Shown here piece after piece: positions 49,286 to 57,686 of a stretch of 64,000 nucleotides of DNA (positions within the stretch are counted from its first letter, which is position 1; every line of letters begins with the position of its first letter). The stretch is from Micromonospora sp. FIMYZ51 (GTDB taxonomy: Bacteria > Actinomycetota > Actinomycetes > Mycobacteriales > Micromonosporaceae). The translations under genes and the position numbers were made by a program. A model generated the notes under the pieces. That model saw nothing but the letters and a program-made list of their open reading frames with translations, was not told the DNA's origin and did no database searches. The DNA lies in the NCBI RefSeq assembly GCF_038246755.1, contig NZ_CP134706.1, forward strand, positions 248,001 through 312,000. Direction: 5' to 3'.

Positions 49286-49341
49286 TGCAAGGAAGGGCCC
49301 CCTTTTAACGCCTCGTGTATAGGAAGGGCCCCCTATTAACA
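49284..49341. repeat. Dispersed 58-bp GGGCCC element, copy 2
   Basis: Reverse complement of the 35134-35191 element with only a few differences (GGAAGGGCCCCC twice, around GCCTCGTGTATA). It begins at the stop of the SpoIIE gene and ends right where the following MFS homology starts. Each half can fold on GGGGCCCC. The two copies in one 64-kb window suggest a high copy number in this genome. Confidence 0.85.
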
Positions 49342-49388
49342 ACCGCTCGGCACTGACCGCCGTCGCGCTCGCGTACGCGATCTCGTCG

Positions 49389-50519
49389 ATGGGCGATCAG
49401 GTCGCGCTGGTGGCGTTGACCCTGCGCTTCTACGAGCAGGGTGCCTCCGGTGTCCTGTTGAGCGCGCTGGTCGTGGCGGGAGTGCTGCCGATCGTGGTGA
49501 TCGGCCCGCTCGCCGCGCCGCTTGTCGACCGGATGGAGAGCCGGCGCCTGATCATGCTCGTCTCGCTGGGCCAGGCCACCGTCGCGGTGCTCATCGCGGT
49601 CACCGATCACGTCGGCATCACCCTGCTGCTGGTAGTGCTGCTGGGCGCAGGTCTCGCCATCGTCTCGCCGGCCTTGTTGCTGCTGGTCCCCGCGCTCGTC
49701 GGCCAGGAACGCGTCACGCATGGCTACGGCCGCCTGGAAGCTTTCCGGTCCGTCGGCAACGCCGTCGGGCCGGCTCTGGCCGGGATACTCGTGGCGGCGT
49801 CCGGCAGCCGGACGGCGTTGCTCGTGGACGCGGCCACATTCCTGCTGCTGGCCGGGGCGCTGACCGCCGTCGCGGCCCGCCGGGAACCGGTAAGCGCCGC
49901 CCGCCCCCGCTGGTCGCGGCAGGTCCGCGAGGGTGTCGCCGTACTCGCTGGCAACCGGCTGCTGGCCACGGCGATCTCCGCGTTGACCGCCGCTGTCGTC
50001 TTCACCGCCACCATGAGCGTCGCCCGGGTCTTCTTCGTCCGCGAGGATCTGGGTACCACGAACATCGGGTACGGCCTGGTGGTGACCGCCCACGCCGTCG
50101 GCATGGTGGCGGCGTCGATCCTTCTCGCGCCGCGCGTGCCGGTGGCCGCCCAGCCGCGTGCACTCGCGGGCGCCGGGCTGCTCATGGGGCTGGCGTTGAC
50201 GGTGATCGCCACGATCCCGGTCCTCGCGGTGGCGCTGGTCGGCTTCACGCTCACCGGCGTCGCCAACGCCATGCAGGTTCTTGCGATCCGCAACCTCATC
50301 CATGCCGAGGTGCCCGCCGAGGTCCGTGGCCGGGCCTTCGCCTCCTCGTCGGCGGTGCTCAACGGCGCGAACCTCTCCGGTACGGCGCTCGGCGGACCAG
50401 CGGTCGTCCTGCTCGGCGGCGCGACCAGCGTCCTGGTCGCCGGCCTCGGCACGATCGCCGCCACCCTCGCCGCGCTCCCGGTCCTACTCCGGCAGCGTCC
50501 CACCACGACGGCGGACTGA
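49389..50519 (+). CDS. MFS transporter, apparently 5'-truncated
   Basis: A 376-aa major facilitator with helices such as GVLLSALVVAGVLPIVVIGPLAAPLVDRM and the MFS loop residues DRMESRR. In-frame sequence continues upstream of ATG 49389 (RSALTAVALAYAISS), completing helix 1, but contains no ATG, GTG or TTG before a TAG at 49320-49322. The upstream edge is the dispersed repeat, so the original start seems to have been lost to its insertion. Translation from 49389 would begin in mid-helix and may give an inactive protein. The family is typically 400-430 aa. Confidence 0.75.
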   Translation: MGDQVALVALTLRFYEQGASGVLLSALVVAGVLPIVVIGPLAAPLVDRMESRRLIMLVSLGQATVAVLIAVTDHVGITLLLVVLLGAGLAIVSPALLLLVPALVGQERVTHGYGRLEAFRSVGNAVGPALAGILVAASGSRTALLVDAATFLLLAGALTAVAARREPVSAARPRWSRQVREGVAVLAGNRLLATAISALTAAVVFTATMSVARVFFVREDLGTTNIGYGLVVTAHAVGMVAASILLAPRVPVAAQPRALAGAGLLMGLALTVIATIPVLAVALVGFTLTGVANAMQVLAIRNLIHAEVPAEVRGRAFASSSAVLNGANLSGTALGGPAVVLLGGATSVLVAGLGTIAATLAALPVLLRQRPTTTAD

Positions 50520-50552
50520 TCGAGCTGACGATCCCGAACCGCCCTTGATCAC

Positions 50553-50613
50553 GCTCGTTCCCGGAACGAGTGGCCTCAGGACGCTTCGGAAGCCACTCGT
50601 TCCGGGAACGAGC
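50553..50613. terminator. 22-bp inverted repeat, bidirectional terminator
   Basis: The 22-bp arm at 50553-50574 (GCTCGTTCCCGGAACGAGTG...) and its perfect complement at 50592-50613 are separated by 17 nt, between the convergent MFS and AraC genes. Each arm is itself nearly palindromic around CCCGGG/CCGG, so several cruciform forms are possible. Confidence 0.8.
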
Positions 50614-50645
50614 ACGATCTTCCACGCGCCGCAGCGCGGGAGCCG

Positions 50646-51458
50646 TCAGCGCCGGCGGGCGGCGGCGTACCCGCCGGGGGTGAGGCCGGTGCCGGTGGTG
50701 AAGTCGCGGACCAGGTGGGCCTGGTCGCTGTAGCCGAGTTCGGCGGCGAGCGTGGCCCAGTCGGGCGGGCCGTCGGTGGCCCGTTCGAGCGCCTCGTGCA
50801 GGCGGTAGCGGCGGATCACCCACTTCGGGCCGACGCCGATCCGGGTGAGGAAGAGGCGTTGCAGCCGGCGTACCGAGAGTCCGTGGTCGCGGGCGAACTC
50901 GTCGACCCGCCGTACGCTCCGGTCGGTCCGGATGGTCTCGACCAGCCGCATCGCCTCGTCGGTGGCCGGGTCGGGGCGGGGTGCCCAGCCGGTGAGCAGG
51001 TCGTCCAGGGCACGGCAGCGCGCGGCGTCCGTACCGGTGCAGATCGCCGGTGCTGGCGCGGCGGCCGGCGGCCAGCGGTTGGCCAGTTCGGCGAAGTTCC
51101 GGTGCCGGCCGGTCAGCTCGGCCACCGATGCGCGCCAGAAGGGGTGGAAGCCGCCGGGCCGGAACTGTACGCCGCAGACCCGGCCGGTGCCGGTGAGCAC
51201 GGTCGAGAAGACCGCCAGGCCCACCCCGGCCACCTCGGCCCGCTCCGGCTCGTCGCCGTCGCGTTGAAAGACCACGTTCACTGCGGGATGCGGTACGACG
51301 CGCTGCTCGAACGGCTCGGTCAGCGCCCAGTCGATCAGCCAGTAGTGCTCGACCCAGCGTTGCAGTGGGGCGGCGGGCAGGTGCCGCCGGAATCGGACCC
51401 GACGCATCAGCCGGGCCGGATCGAGGATGCCCCGGCTGTCCCCGCGCGGCTGTCGCAT
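50646..51458 (-). CDS. AraC family transcriptional regulator
   Basis: A 270-aa protein. The N-terminal domain (VEHYWLIDWALTEPFEQRVVPHPAVNVVFQRDG; GVQFRPGGFHPFW) is of the DUF6597/AraC-sensor type. The C-terminal double HTH has VDEFARDHGLSVRRLQRLFLTRIGVGPKWVIRRYRLHEAL and LAAELGYSDQAHLVRDFTTGTGLTPGGY. It is divergent from the DinB-type gene with 31 bp between starts, so it may control that gene. ATG at 51458 avoids running into the divergent gene. Confidence 0.9.
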   Translation of the reverse strand: MRQPRGDSRGILDPARLMRRVRFRRHLPAAPLQRWVEHYWLIDWALTEPFEQRVVPHPAVNVVFQRDGDEPERAEVAGVGLAVFSTVLTGTGRVCGVQFRPGGFHPFWRASVAELTGRHRNFAELANRWPPAAAPAPAICTGTDAARCRALDDLLTGWAPRPDPATDEAMRLVETIRTDRSVRRVDEFARDHGLSVRRLQRLFLTRIGVGPKWVIRRYRLHEALERATDGPPDWATLAAELGYSDQAHLVRDFTTGTGLTPGGYAAARRR

Positions 51459-51489
51459 TTCTTCAAGACCACCTTCATACGCTGGCCCT

Positions 51490-52062
51490 ATGGCTACCCA
51501 GACTAGTGATCTGCTGGCGGCGGCCACGCCGCGAACCGTGTCGGTGGTCCAGGCGATCACCGACGACCAGCTCGACCTGCCCACCCCCTGCCGGGAGTAC
51601 GCCGTCCGCGACCTGCTCAACCACCTGTACGCGGTGGTGGTCAACTTCCAGGCGCTGGCCGCTCGCAAGCCGGTGAACTGGGCCGACAAGCCCGATTATC
51701 TGGCCGAGGGCTGGCGGGACCGGTTCGGGGTCCAGGCCCGCCAACTGGTCGAGGCGTGGTCGGATCCGGCCAGTGAGGAGGGTGTCTCGCCCGGAATGGG
51801 CCTGCCCCAGTCGGTGGTGGGCGGGATGGCGCTGCTCGATCTCACCGTGCACGGCTGGGACCTGGCGGTGGCCACCGGTCAGCAGTACGAGCCGGCGCCG
51901 GAGGTGCTGCCGGCACTGCACGAACTGACCGGTCAGCTCGGTCCGCAGGCCCGGCAGATGGGCGTCTTCGCCGAGCCGGTGGCGGTCGATGCCGCCCTGC
52001 CGGACCTGCCCCGGCTGCTCGCCCTCACCGGCCGTGACCCGGGCTGGCCGGAAACGTCCTGA
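51490..52062 (+). CDS. TIGR03086 family DinB-like protein
   Basis: A 190-aa four-helix protein of the mycothiol-dependent maleylpyruvate isomerase/TIGR03086 class: LDLPTPCREYAVRDLLNHLYAVVVNF supplies a metal-site His, and LLDLTVHGWDLAVATGQ the second; GVFAEPVAVD is the family tail. Such enzymes use a Zn or Ni site and mycothiol as cofactor in detoxification. The substrate is unknown. ATG at 51490 is the first start after the divergent promoter. Confidence 0.88.
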   Translation: MATQTSDLLAAATPRTVSVVQAITDDQLDLPTPCREYAVRDLLNHLYAVVVNFQALAARKPVNWADKPDYLAEGWRDRFGVQARQLVEAWSDPASEEGVSPGMGLPQSVVGGMALLDLTVHGWDLAVATGQQYEPAPEVLPALHELTGQLGPQARQMGVFAEPVAVDAALPDLPRLLALTGRDPGWPETS

Positions 52063-52091
52063 TCGGAGGTCGGGGTGGCGGGGGCGAGGGG

Positions 52092-52121
52092 TTGACGGCT
52101 GCTATTCACTGAGTGAATAGT
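52092..52121 (+). promoter_or_regulatory. Promoter and PadR operator, leaderless start
   Basis: TTGACG (52092-52097) and AATAGT (52116-52121) are 18 bp apart. The palindrome ATTCAC-TGA-GTGAAT (52104-52118) fills the spacer and touches the -10, where a dimeric PadR would block RNA polymerase. The expected start, 7 bp after the -10, coincides with GTG 52128, so the message is probably leaderless. Confidence 0.75.
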
Positions 52122-52127
52122 GGTCGG

Positions 52128-52664
52128 GTGTCCACACCGCACGTCCTGCTGGGGTTGCTCGCCAGCGGCACCAAGCACGGGTACGAGCTGAAGCGTGCCC
52201 ATGACGAACGGCTGCCGCAGGCCCGCCCGCTGGCGTACGGGCAGGTCTACGCGACGCTGGGGCGGCTACAGCGGGACGGCCTGGTGGCGCCGGCCGGGCA
52301 GGAACGTCAGGCCGGTCCCGACCGGACGGCCTACGCGCTGACCGAGGAGGGTCGGGCCGCGCTGGACCGGTGGCTCGGCACGGTGGAACCGCCAATGCCC
52401 CACGTCAACAGCACGCTCTTCGCCAAGGTGATGGTGGCGCTGCTGGTCGCCGACGTGGATCAGGCCCGGTCCTATCTGGTCGCCCAGCGCCGGGCGCACA
52501 CCGACCGGCTGCGCGAGCTGACCGCAGTCAAGACGGCCCCGTCGGCCACCGTCGACGACGTGGTCGCGGCCGACTACGCCATCGCCCACCTCGACGCCGA
52601 CCTGCGCTGGTTGCACACCACCCTGGACCGGGTCGCCGACTGGCACCGGGAGGTGCACTCATGA
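52128..52664 (+). CDS. PadR family transcriptional regulator (long form)
   Basis: A 178-aa regulator. The winged helix has HVLLGLLASGTKHGYELKRAHDERL and YATLGRLQRDGLVAPAG, TAYALTEEGRAALDRWL. A long C-terminal Vir-type dimerisation domain has FAKVMVALLVADVDQARSYLVAQRRAHTDRLRELTAVK. It should repress its own operon at the ATTCAC-TGA-GTGAAT site. GTG at 52128 is chosen over 52113, which lies inside the operator. It overlaps the ATPase gene by 4 bp. Confidence 0.9.
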   Translation: MSTPHVLLGLLASGTKHGYELKRAHDERLPQARPLAYGQVYATLGRLQRDGLVAPAGQERQAGPDRTAYALTEEGRAALDRWLGTVEPPMPHVNSTLFAKVMVALLVADVDQARSYLVAQRRAHTDRLRELTAVKTAPSATVDDVVAADYAIAHLDADLRWLHTTLDRVADWHREVHS

Positions 52665-53365
52665 CGCAACTACAGGCTCGTGGCCTGGTGAAGTCGTACG
52701 GGCCGACGCCCGCCCTGCGCGGCGTGACAATGGACGTCGCGGAGGGCGAGATCGTCGCGGTGACCGGGCCCAGCGGCTGCGGCAAGTCCACCCTGCTGCA
52801 CTGTCTGGCGGGCATCCTGTGCCCGGACGCCGGTGAGGTGACCTGGCGTGGCCACCGGCTCGACACCTGGTCGGAGGCGGCCCGGTCCCGGTTGCGGCGC
52901 ACCGAGTTCGGGGTGTTGTTCCAGTTCGGTCAGCTCGTCGCCGAGCTGACCGCGGCGGAGAACGTCGCCCTTCCGTTGTTGCTGGCCGGCACGGGGCGGC
53001 GGGCGGCACGGACGGCGGCGCTCACCTGGCTGGACCGCTTCGGCGTGGCGGAACTCGCCGACGTCCGGCCGGGCGAGATGTCCGGCGGTCAGCAGCAGCG
53101 CTGCGCCACCGCTCGGGCTCTGGTCACCGAGCCACGGGTGCTCTTCGCCGACGAGCCGACCGGTTCGCTGGACACGCTCACCGGCGAGCAGGTGCTCACC
53201 CAACTGGTCCGGCTCGCCCGGGAGCAGCGTACGGCGGTGATCCTGATCACCCACGAGCCCAGGATCGCCGCGTACGCCGATCGGGAGATCGTGTTGCGCG
53301 ACGGCACCATCGACCACACCGGCCTGGGACTGGACGCCGCTCCGCTCGCCGGCGGCTCCCGGTGA
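52661..53365 (+). CDS. MacB/LolD-type ABC transporter ATPase
   Basis: A 234-aa ATPase. Walker A is GPSGCGKST, the Q-loop is in GVLFQFGQLV, the signature is MSGGQQQRCATARAL, Walker B is VLFADEPTGSLD and the H-loop is ITHEPRIA. Sequence and partner type place it with antimicrobial-peptide or lipoprotein exporters whose permeases have FtsX folds. ATG at 52661 overlaps the PadR stop; its own stop overlaps the permease. Confidence 0.93.
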   Translation: MTQLQARGLVKSYGPTPALRGVTMDVAEGEIVAVTGPSGCGKSTLLHCLAGILCPDAGEVTWRGHRLDTWSEAARSRLRRTEFGVLFQFGQLVAELTAAENVALPLLLAGTGRRAARTAALTWLDRFGVAELADVRPGEMSGGQQQRCATARALVTEPRVLFADEPTGSLDTLTGEQVLTQLVRLAREQRTAVILITHEPRIAAYADREIVLRDGTIDHTGLGLDAAPLAGGSR

Positions 53366-54885
53366 GACCCGGCACCCTGGTCCGGCTCGCGCTGGCCGGC
53401 AACCGCACCGACGCGGCCCGAGTGGCCCTGACCGCGCTGAGTGCCCTGATGGCCGCGCTCGTCGTGCTGGCCGCACTGAGCGTCCTGGCCATTCAGCAGC
53501 CGCCCGGCGCCTCGGGACAGGAGTCGGAGCAGTACACAAACAACCTGCTGCGGGAGCCGGGGCTGCGTGGCGGCACCGCGTTCGCGATGCTGTTGCTGAC
53601 CATTCCGGTGCTGGCCCTGGCCGGTCAGTGCGCCCGGCTCGGTGCCCCGGCCCGGGATCGCCGGCTCGCCGCGTTCCGGCTGGCCGGTGCCACCCCCGGT
53701 CAGGTGACCTGGGTGGCGATGCTGGAGACCGGCCTGGCCAGCCTGCTCGGCACGCTCGCCGGGCTGGTCACGTACCTCGTCGGGCGGGCGCTTCTGCACC
53801 GCCCGGACGCCAACGGCCAGCTCGCCCTGCCCACCGACGTGCTGCCGAGCGGGCCGGCGCTGGCGCTTGTGGTGCTGGCCCTGCCGGTGGTCGCCGCGGC
53901 GGCCACCGCCCTGCTGCTGCGTCGGGTGGCCGCCACGCCACTCGGCGTGGTCCGGCGGGTGCATCGGGTCGGGCCACCCCGGCCCTGGCCGGCGCTGCTG
54001 ATCGCGCTCGGCGTGCTGGGTGCGGCCCTGTTCGAGCCGATCCGGAAGGCGTCCGGCGACCGGCTGCACGTATCGGTGTTCCTGCTGCTGCTCGCCGGTG
54101 TGTTCGCGGCGGTGCTCGGCGTGGTCCTGGGGGCCGGCTGGATCTCGCACCTGGCCGGGCGGCTGCTGCACCGCTCCGCCCGCAGCCCGGCCCAGCTGCT
54201 GGCGGCCCGCCGGCTGACCGAGGACCCGTGGGCCGGCAGCCGGATCTTCGCCGCCCTGCTGGCGGCGCTGGTCTTCGGTGCCGGTGCGGCGGCGTTCCGG
54301 GCCCGGTTCCAGCTCGACGACGACCTCGACCGTGCGCAGAACCGGCAGTCCGGCTTCGGCGATTTCGGCGACGCGCGCAACGAGTTCTACCTGCGCACCG
54401 TCGACCTGATCGACCTGGCGGTCGCGGTGTCGGTGGCGATCGCCGCCGTCGGGCTGCTGGTCATGCTGATCGAGGGGATCACCGCGCGCCGCCGGACGTA
54501 CGCGGCACTCGTGGCGGGCGGGGTGCCCCGGGCCACCATCGGGGTCTCGATCCTCTGGCAGGTGCTGACCCCGATGGTGCCGGCCGTGCTGCTCGCGATC
54601 GGTGCCGGCTACGCCGTCGGCCGGGTGCTCAACCCCGGCATCGTGGTGGGTGGTCAGTGGAGATCGGTGTGTCGGGCGACGACCGAGCGGTGTGCCGATC
54701 CGGCCACTCGCGACCGCCACACCGAACTGGTGCTTACCGGTGGCGTGACCCACTCGCCGGGCGTACCGCTGGACCAGCTGGCGATGCTGGGAGCCGGCGC
54801 GGTGGCCGCGACCCTGCTCACGGTCGGGCTCGGGGTGCTCTTTCTGCGGGCGAACACGACAGTCGAGGAGCTACGGACCAGCTGA
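53362..54885 (+). CDS. FtsX-like ABC transporter permease
   Basis: A 507-aa membrane protein with two FtsX-like domains. Helices at the N-terminus (VALTALSALMAALVVLAALSVLAI) and C-terminal half (LAVAVSVAIAAVGLLVMLIEGITARRRTYAALVAGG) surround extracellular stretches, including a Cys-containing loop (SVCRATTERCADPATRDRH) likely to bridge by disulfide. Residues about 300-340 carry an acidic segment (FQLDDDLDRAQNRQSGFGDFGD). With the ATPase it may extrude or sense antimicrobial peptides. GTG at 53362 overlaps the ATPase stop. Confidence 0.88.
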   Translation: MRPGTLVRLALAGNRTDAARVALTALSALMAALVVLAALSVLAIQQPPGASGQESEQYTNNLLREPGLRGGTAFAMLLLTIPVLALAGQCARLGAPARDRRLAAFRLAGATPGQVTWVAMLETGLASLLGTLAGLVTYLVGRALLHRPDANGQLALPTDVLPSGPALALVVLALPVVAAAATALLLRRVAATPLGVVRRVHRVGPPRPWPALLIALGVLGAALFEPIRKASGDRLHVSVFLLLLAGVFAAVLGVVLGAGWISHLAGRLLHRSARSPAQLLAARRLTEDPWAGSRIFAALLAALVFGAGAAAFRARFQLDDDLDRAQNRQSGFGDFGDARNEFYLRTVDLIDLAVAVSVAIAAVGLLVMLIEGITARRRTYAALVAGGVPRATIGVSILWQVLTPMVPAVLLAIGAGYAVGRVLNPGIVVGGQWRSVCRATTERCADPATRDRHTELVLTGGVTHSPGVPLDQLAMLGAGAVAATLLTVGLGVLFLRANTTVEELRTS

Positions 54886-54895
54886 GCCGCCGCGA

Positions 54896-55549
54896 TCAGG
54901 CGGGATTGGCCCGCAGGTAGGTCAGCGCGGCCAGCACCCGGCGGTTGGTGTCGTCGTCCGGCGGCAGGCCGAGCTTGGCCAGGATGTTGCCGACGTGCTT
55001 GCCCACCGCAGCCTCGGTGACATGCAGCCGGGCGGCGATCGCCGCGTTGGACCGTCCCTCGGCGACCAGGACCAGCACCTCCCGCTCGCGGGCGGAGAGC
55101 GCGGCGAGCGGATCGCGCGGGCGGTGCAGCAGCCGGCGGACCACGTCCGGGTCGACCACCGTGCCGCCGGCCAGCACGGTACGCAGGTTGTCGACGAACG
55201 CGGTGACCTCGGCGACCCGGTCCTTGAGCAGGTAGCCGACCCGGCGGCCGTCGGCGCTGTCCAGCAGCGCGGAGGCGTACTCGGGCTGCACGTGCTGACT
55301 CAACACGACCACGGCCAGGCCGGGCTGCTCGGCGCGCAACTCCACCACCGCGCGCAACCCGTCGTCACGATGCCCGGGCGGCATCCGGATGTCGGTCACC
55401 ACCAGGTCGGGCCGGTGTTGCCGGACGGCGGCACGCAGCGCCGGGGCGGTGCCGACGGCGTCGAGCACCTCGAAACCGAACCGGGCGAGCAGAGCGGTCA
55501 GCCCCTCCCGCAGCAGCACCTCGTCCTCGGCGAGCACGACCCGGATCAC
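54896..55549 (-). CDS. NarL/LuxR-type response regulator
   Basis: A 217-aa protein. The receiver has VVLAEDEVLLREGL, Asp in LVVTDIRMPPGHRDDG and Lys in GYLLKDRV. The LuxR HTH reads LSAREREVLVLVAEGRSNAAIAARLHVTEAAVGKHVGNILAKL. GTG at 55549 is preferred because it overlaps the kinase stop by 4 bp. It converges on the ABC operon, and may control it, by analogy with peptide-sensing two-component/ABC modules. Confidence 0.92.
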   Translation of the reverse strand: MIRVVLAEDEVLLREGLTALLARFGFEVLDAVGTAPALRAAVRQHRPDLVVTDIRMPPGHRDDGLRAVVELRAEQPGLAVVVLSQHVQPEYASALLDSADGRRVGYLLKDRVAEVTAFVDNLRTVLAGGTVVDPDVVRRLLHRPRDPLAALSAREREVLVLVAEGRSNAAIAARLHVTEAAVGKHVGNILAKLGLPPDDDTNRRVLAALTYLRANPA

Positions 55550-56829
55550 GCCGACCACGGTAGTTCCACCCGCAGCACCGTCGGGCCACCCGGTGGGCTT
55601 GACAACAACAGGCGACCGTCGGCGGCGGCGACCCGGTCGGCGAGCCCGGTCAGCCCGCTGCCGCGCGCCGGGTCCGCGCCACCCCGGCCGTCGTCGATGA
55701 CCTCGACGGTCAACCCGGTGCCGGTGTCGGTGAGCCGGACCTGGGCGCGGCCCGCCGCCGCATGCCGGGCAACGTTGCCGAGCGCCTCCGACACCACGAA
55801 GTACGCCGTCGTCTCGGCCGCCTCCGGCAGCGCTCGCGGCAGGTCGGCGTGCACCTCGACCGGGACGGGCGACTCGTCGGCGAGTTCCCGGACCGCCCCG
55901 GCCAGCCCCAGATCGACAAGGCTCTGCGGGCGGATGCCCCGGACGATCTGCCGGAGCAGCACCATCAGGCCCTTGGCCTGCTCGTGCGCCAGATCCAGCG
56001 GGCGGGCGGCCGGGGAGTCGTCGGGCACGTCCAGCCGGGCCAGGCCGATCTGGAGGCCGAGGTTCGTCAGCCGGGGTTGGGCGGCGTCGTGCAGGTCCCG
56101 CTCGATGCGTCGGCGCTCGGCCTCGTACGCGTCGACCAACCGGGCACGGGACCGGGCCACCTCACGCAGCGCGCCCTCCTCCGGACTGAGCAGCCACCGG
56201 GTGACGGCGGCCTGGGCGGCGGCGAGCACACCGACCGCGTACCACAGCACCGGCAGCAGCAGTGCGCTGACGATCGCGTACGGCACGGCCTGCCCGGGTG
56301 TCTCCGCAGTGGCCCAGAGCAGCACCACCTGCTCGCCGGAGCCGACCAGGAACGGACTGGCGATCAGCAGGAGATCCAGCAGCACGAGCATGGTGAACAG
56401 CCAGTAGACGGCGGGTACCACGCCAGCGAGGAAGAACAGGTACGCGGCCTCCCGCCACGCCGCGCCCGTGGTGTACCGGGCGGCGAACCCACGCCAGGGC
56501 GCCGGGGGCAGCGGCCGGTCGTCGACCAGCCCGAGCCGGTACCGCTCGAAGGCCGATACCGGCACGCTGAGCAGCGGTGCCAGCGCCAGCACGGTAAGCG
56601 CGCCGAGGGCCAGGAACACCTGGAGCACCCCGTGCACGGGTTGGCCCTGGCGGACCGTGTTCACTGCGGCGCCCAGCGGCGCCAGCACGACGAGCAGCCC
56701 GAACGAGAGCACGCCGGCCAGCGGCACGCTTGTCAGCAGGTATGCCAGTGCCCGCCACGACCAGCCGGTCAGCGGGTACCGGGGCCGGCGCAGGGCCTGG
56801 GCGAGATGGGTCGGTGCGGCCGAGGTCAT
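55546..56829 (-). CDS. Sensor histidine kinase with PspC-like/four-helix membrane domain
   Basis: A 427-aa kinase with N-terminal membrane segments (LLTSVPLAGVLSFGLLVVLAPLGAAV, VFLALGALTVLALAPLLSV, YLFFLAGVVPAVYWLFTMLVLLDLLLI, IVSALLLPVLWYAVGVLAAAQAAV). The HisKA_3 phospho-site lies in VDAYEAERRRIERDLHDAAQPRLTNLGLQIGLA, and the HATPase has VVSEALGNVARHA, GGADPARGSGLTGLADRV. It belongs to the Gram-positive LiaS/DesK-like group, usually sensing membrane stress. ATG at 56829 is chosen; longer starts cross the next promoter. Confidence 0.9.
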   Translation of the reverse strand: MTSAAPTHLAQALRRPRYPLTGWSWRALAYLLTSVPLAGVLSFGLLVVLAPLGAAVNTVRQGQPVHGVLQVFLALGALTVLALAPLLSVPVSAFERYRLGLVDDRPLPPAPWRGFAARYTTGAAWREAAYLFFLAGVVPAVYWLFTMLVLLDLLLIASPFLVGSGEQVVLLWATAETPGQAVPYAIVSALLLPVLWYAVGVLAAAQAAVTRWLLSPEEGALREVARSRARLVDAYEAERRRIERDLHDAAQPRLTNLGLQIGLARLDVPDDSPAARPLDLAHEQAKGLMVLLRQIVRGIRPQSLVDLGLAGAVRELADESPVPVEVHADLPRALPEAAETTAYFVVSEALGNVARHAAAGRAQVRLTDTGTGLTVEVIDDGRGGADPARGSGLTGLADRVAAADGRLLLSSPPGGPTVLRVELPWSA

Positions 56830-56960
56830 GTCGCCGACGCTAGTGACGCGACGGGGCCGACCCCAGCCGGCTGGACACCCTTTCCGGGTATGCCCAGCCC
56901 TACTTTTTCGGGTTGCCAGCGGTAGTGCGCCGGCCGGGTGGCATCGGCTGGAGTGGAGGC

Positions 56961-57686
56961 ATGCCTGCGTACCGTCTCGGTTCCTATGCCCTGCTGTCCG
57001 CCGCACCGCTGTTCGTCGCCGGGAACGCGGTGACCGCCCTCGGCTGGCGGCAGCCGCCGTTCGACTGGCGTACGCACAACATCAGTGACCTGGGGAACGT
57101 CACCTGCGGCGGCTGGGACACCAGCCGGCCACGGCTGGTCTGTTCGCCCTGGCATCCGCTGATGAACGGCGCGATGATCGCCACCGGTGTGCTGATCGTC
57201 GTCGGCCTGCTGCTCACCTGGTCGGTGCTCGGCCAAGGAATGGCCGTACGGGCCACCCAGTTGGCGGCGCTTACCGGTGGTGCCGGATATGTCCTGGCCG
57301 GTGCGTACCCGGCGGACGTCGACGAGAACCGGCACTTGCTCGCCGCGTTGCTGGTGTTCGGGGCGGGCAACGTGGCGTTGCTGCTGGCGGCGTTGGCGCG
57401 ACGCTCCGCGCTGCTCGCGCCGGTGCGCGGGTTGAGCCTCGGGCTGGGCCTGATCGGGCTGCTCGCCACGCTGCTCTTCTTCGCGCAGGTGGACCTCGGT
57501 TTCGGCGTCGGTGGGATGGAGCGGGTGGTGGTCGGCCCGTTCCTGCTCTGGACGGTCCTCCTCGGCGTCCACCTCTCCCCGGGCGCACCCGCCGTGCCGG
57601 AGCCGGGCGGGCCGGCGCGGACGGATCCGCGCCGGTCCCGGCGGATGGTCAGGCGCGGTCGAGGCGGTCCAGGATCCAGGCGTTGA
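56961..57686 (+). CDS. DUF998 family membrane protein
   Basis: A 241-aa protein with seven to eight helices and the DUF998 pattern (PFDWRTHNISDLGNVTCGGWD, CSPWHPLMNGAMIATGVLIVVGLLL). The paired Cys at the N-terminal loop and the conserved H-N-I-S-D are family traits; the role is unknown. ATG at 56961 follows GTGGAGGC. Its last 38 bp overlap the end of the convergent oligopeptidase gene, so the basic, low-complexity tail may be a run-on. Confidence 0.82.
   Translation: MPAYRLGSYALLSAAPLFVAGNAVTALGWRQPPFDWRTHNISDLGNVTCGGWDTSRPRLVCSPWHPLMNGAMIATGVLIVVGLLLTWSVLGQGMAVRATQLAALTGGAGYVLAGAYPADVDENRHLLAALLVFGAGNVALLLAALARRSALLAPVRGLSLGLGLIGLLATLLFFAQVDLGFGVGGMERVVVGPFLLWTVLLGVHLSPGAPAVPEPGGPARTDPRRSRRMVRRGRGGPGSRR

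Noticed and set aside
53089..54753. 554-aa open frame antisense to the FtsX permease
   Set aside because: His/Gln/Gly-rich composition caused by the complement of Leu/Ala-rich membrane codons.
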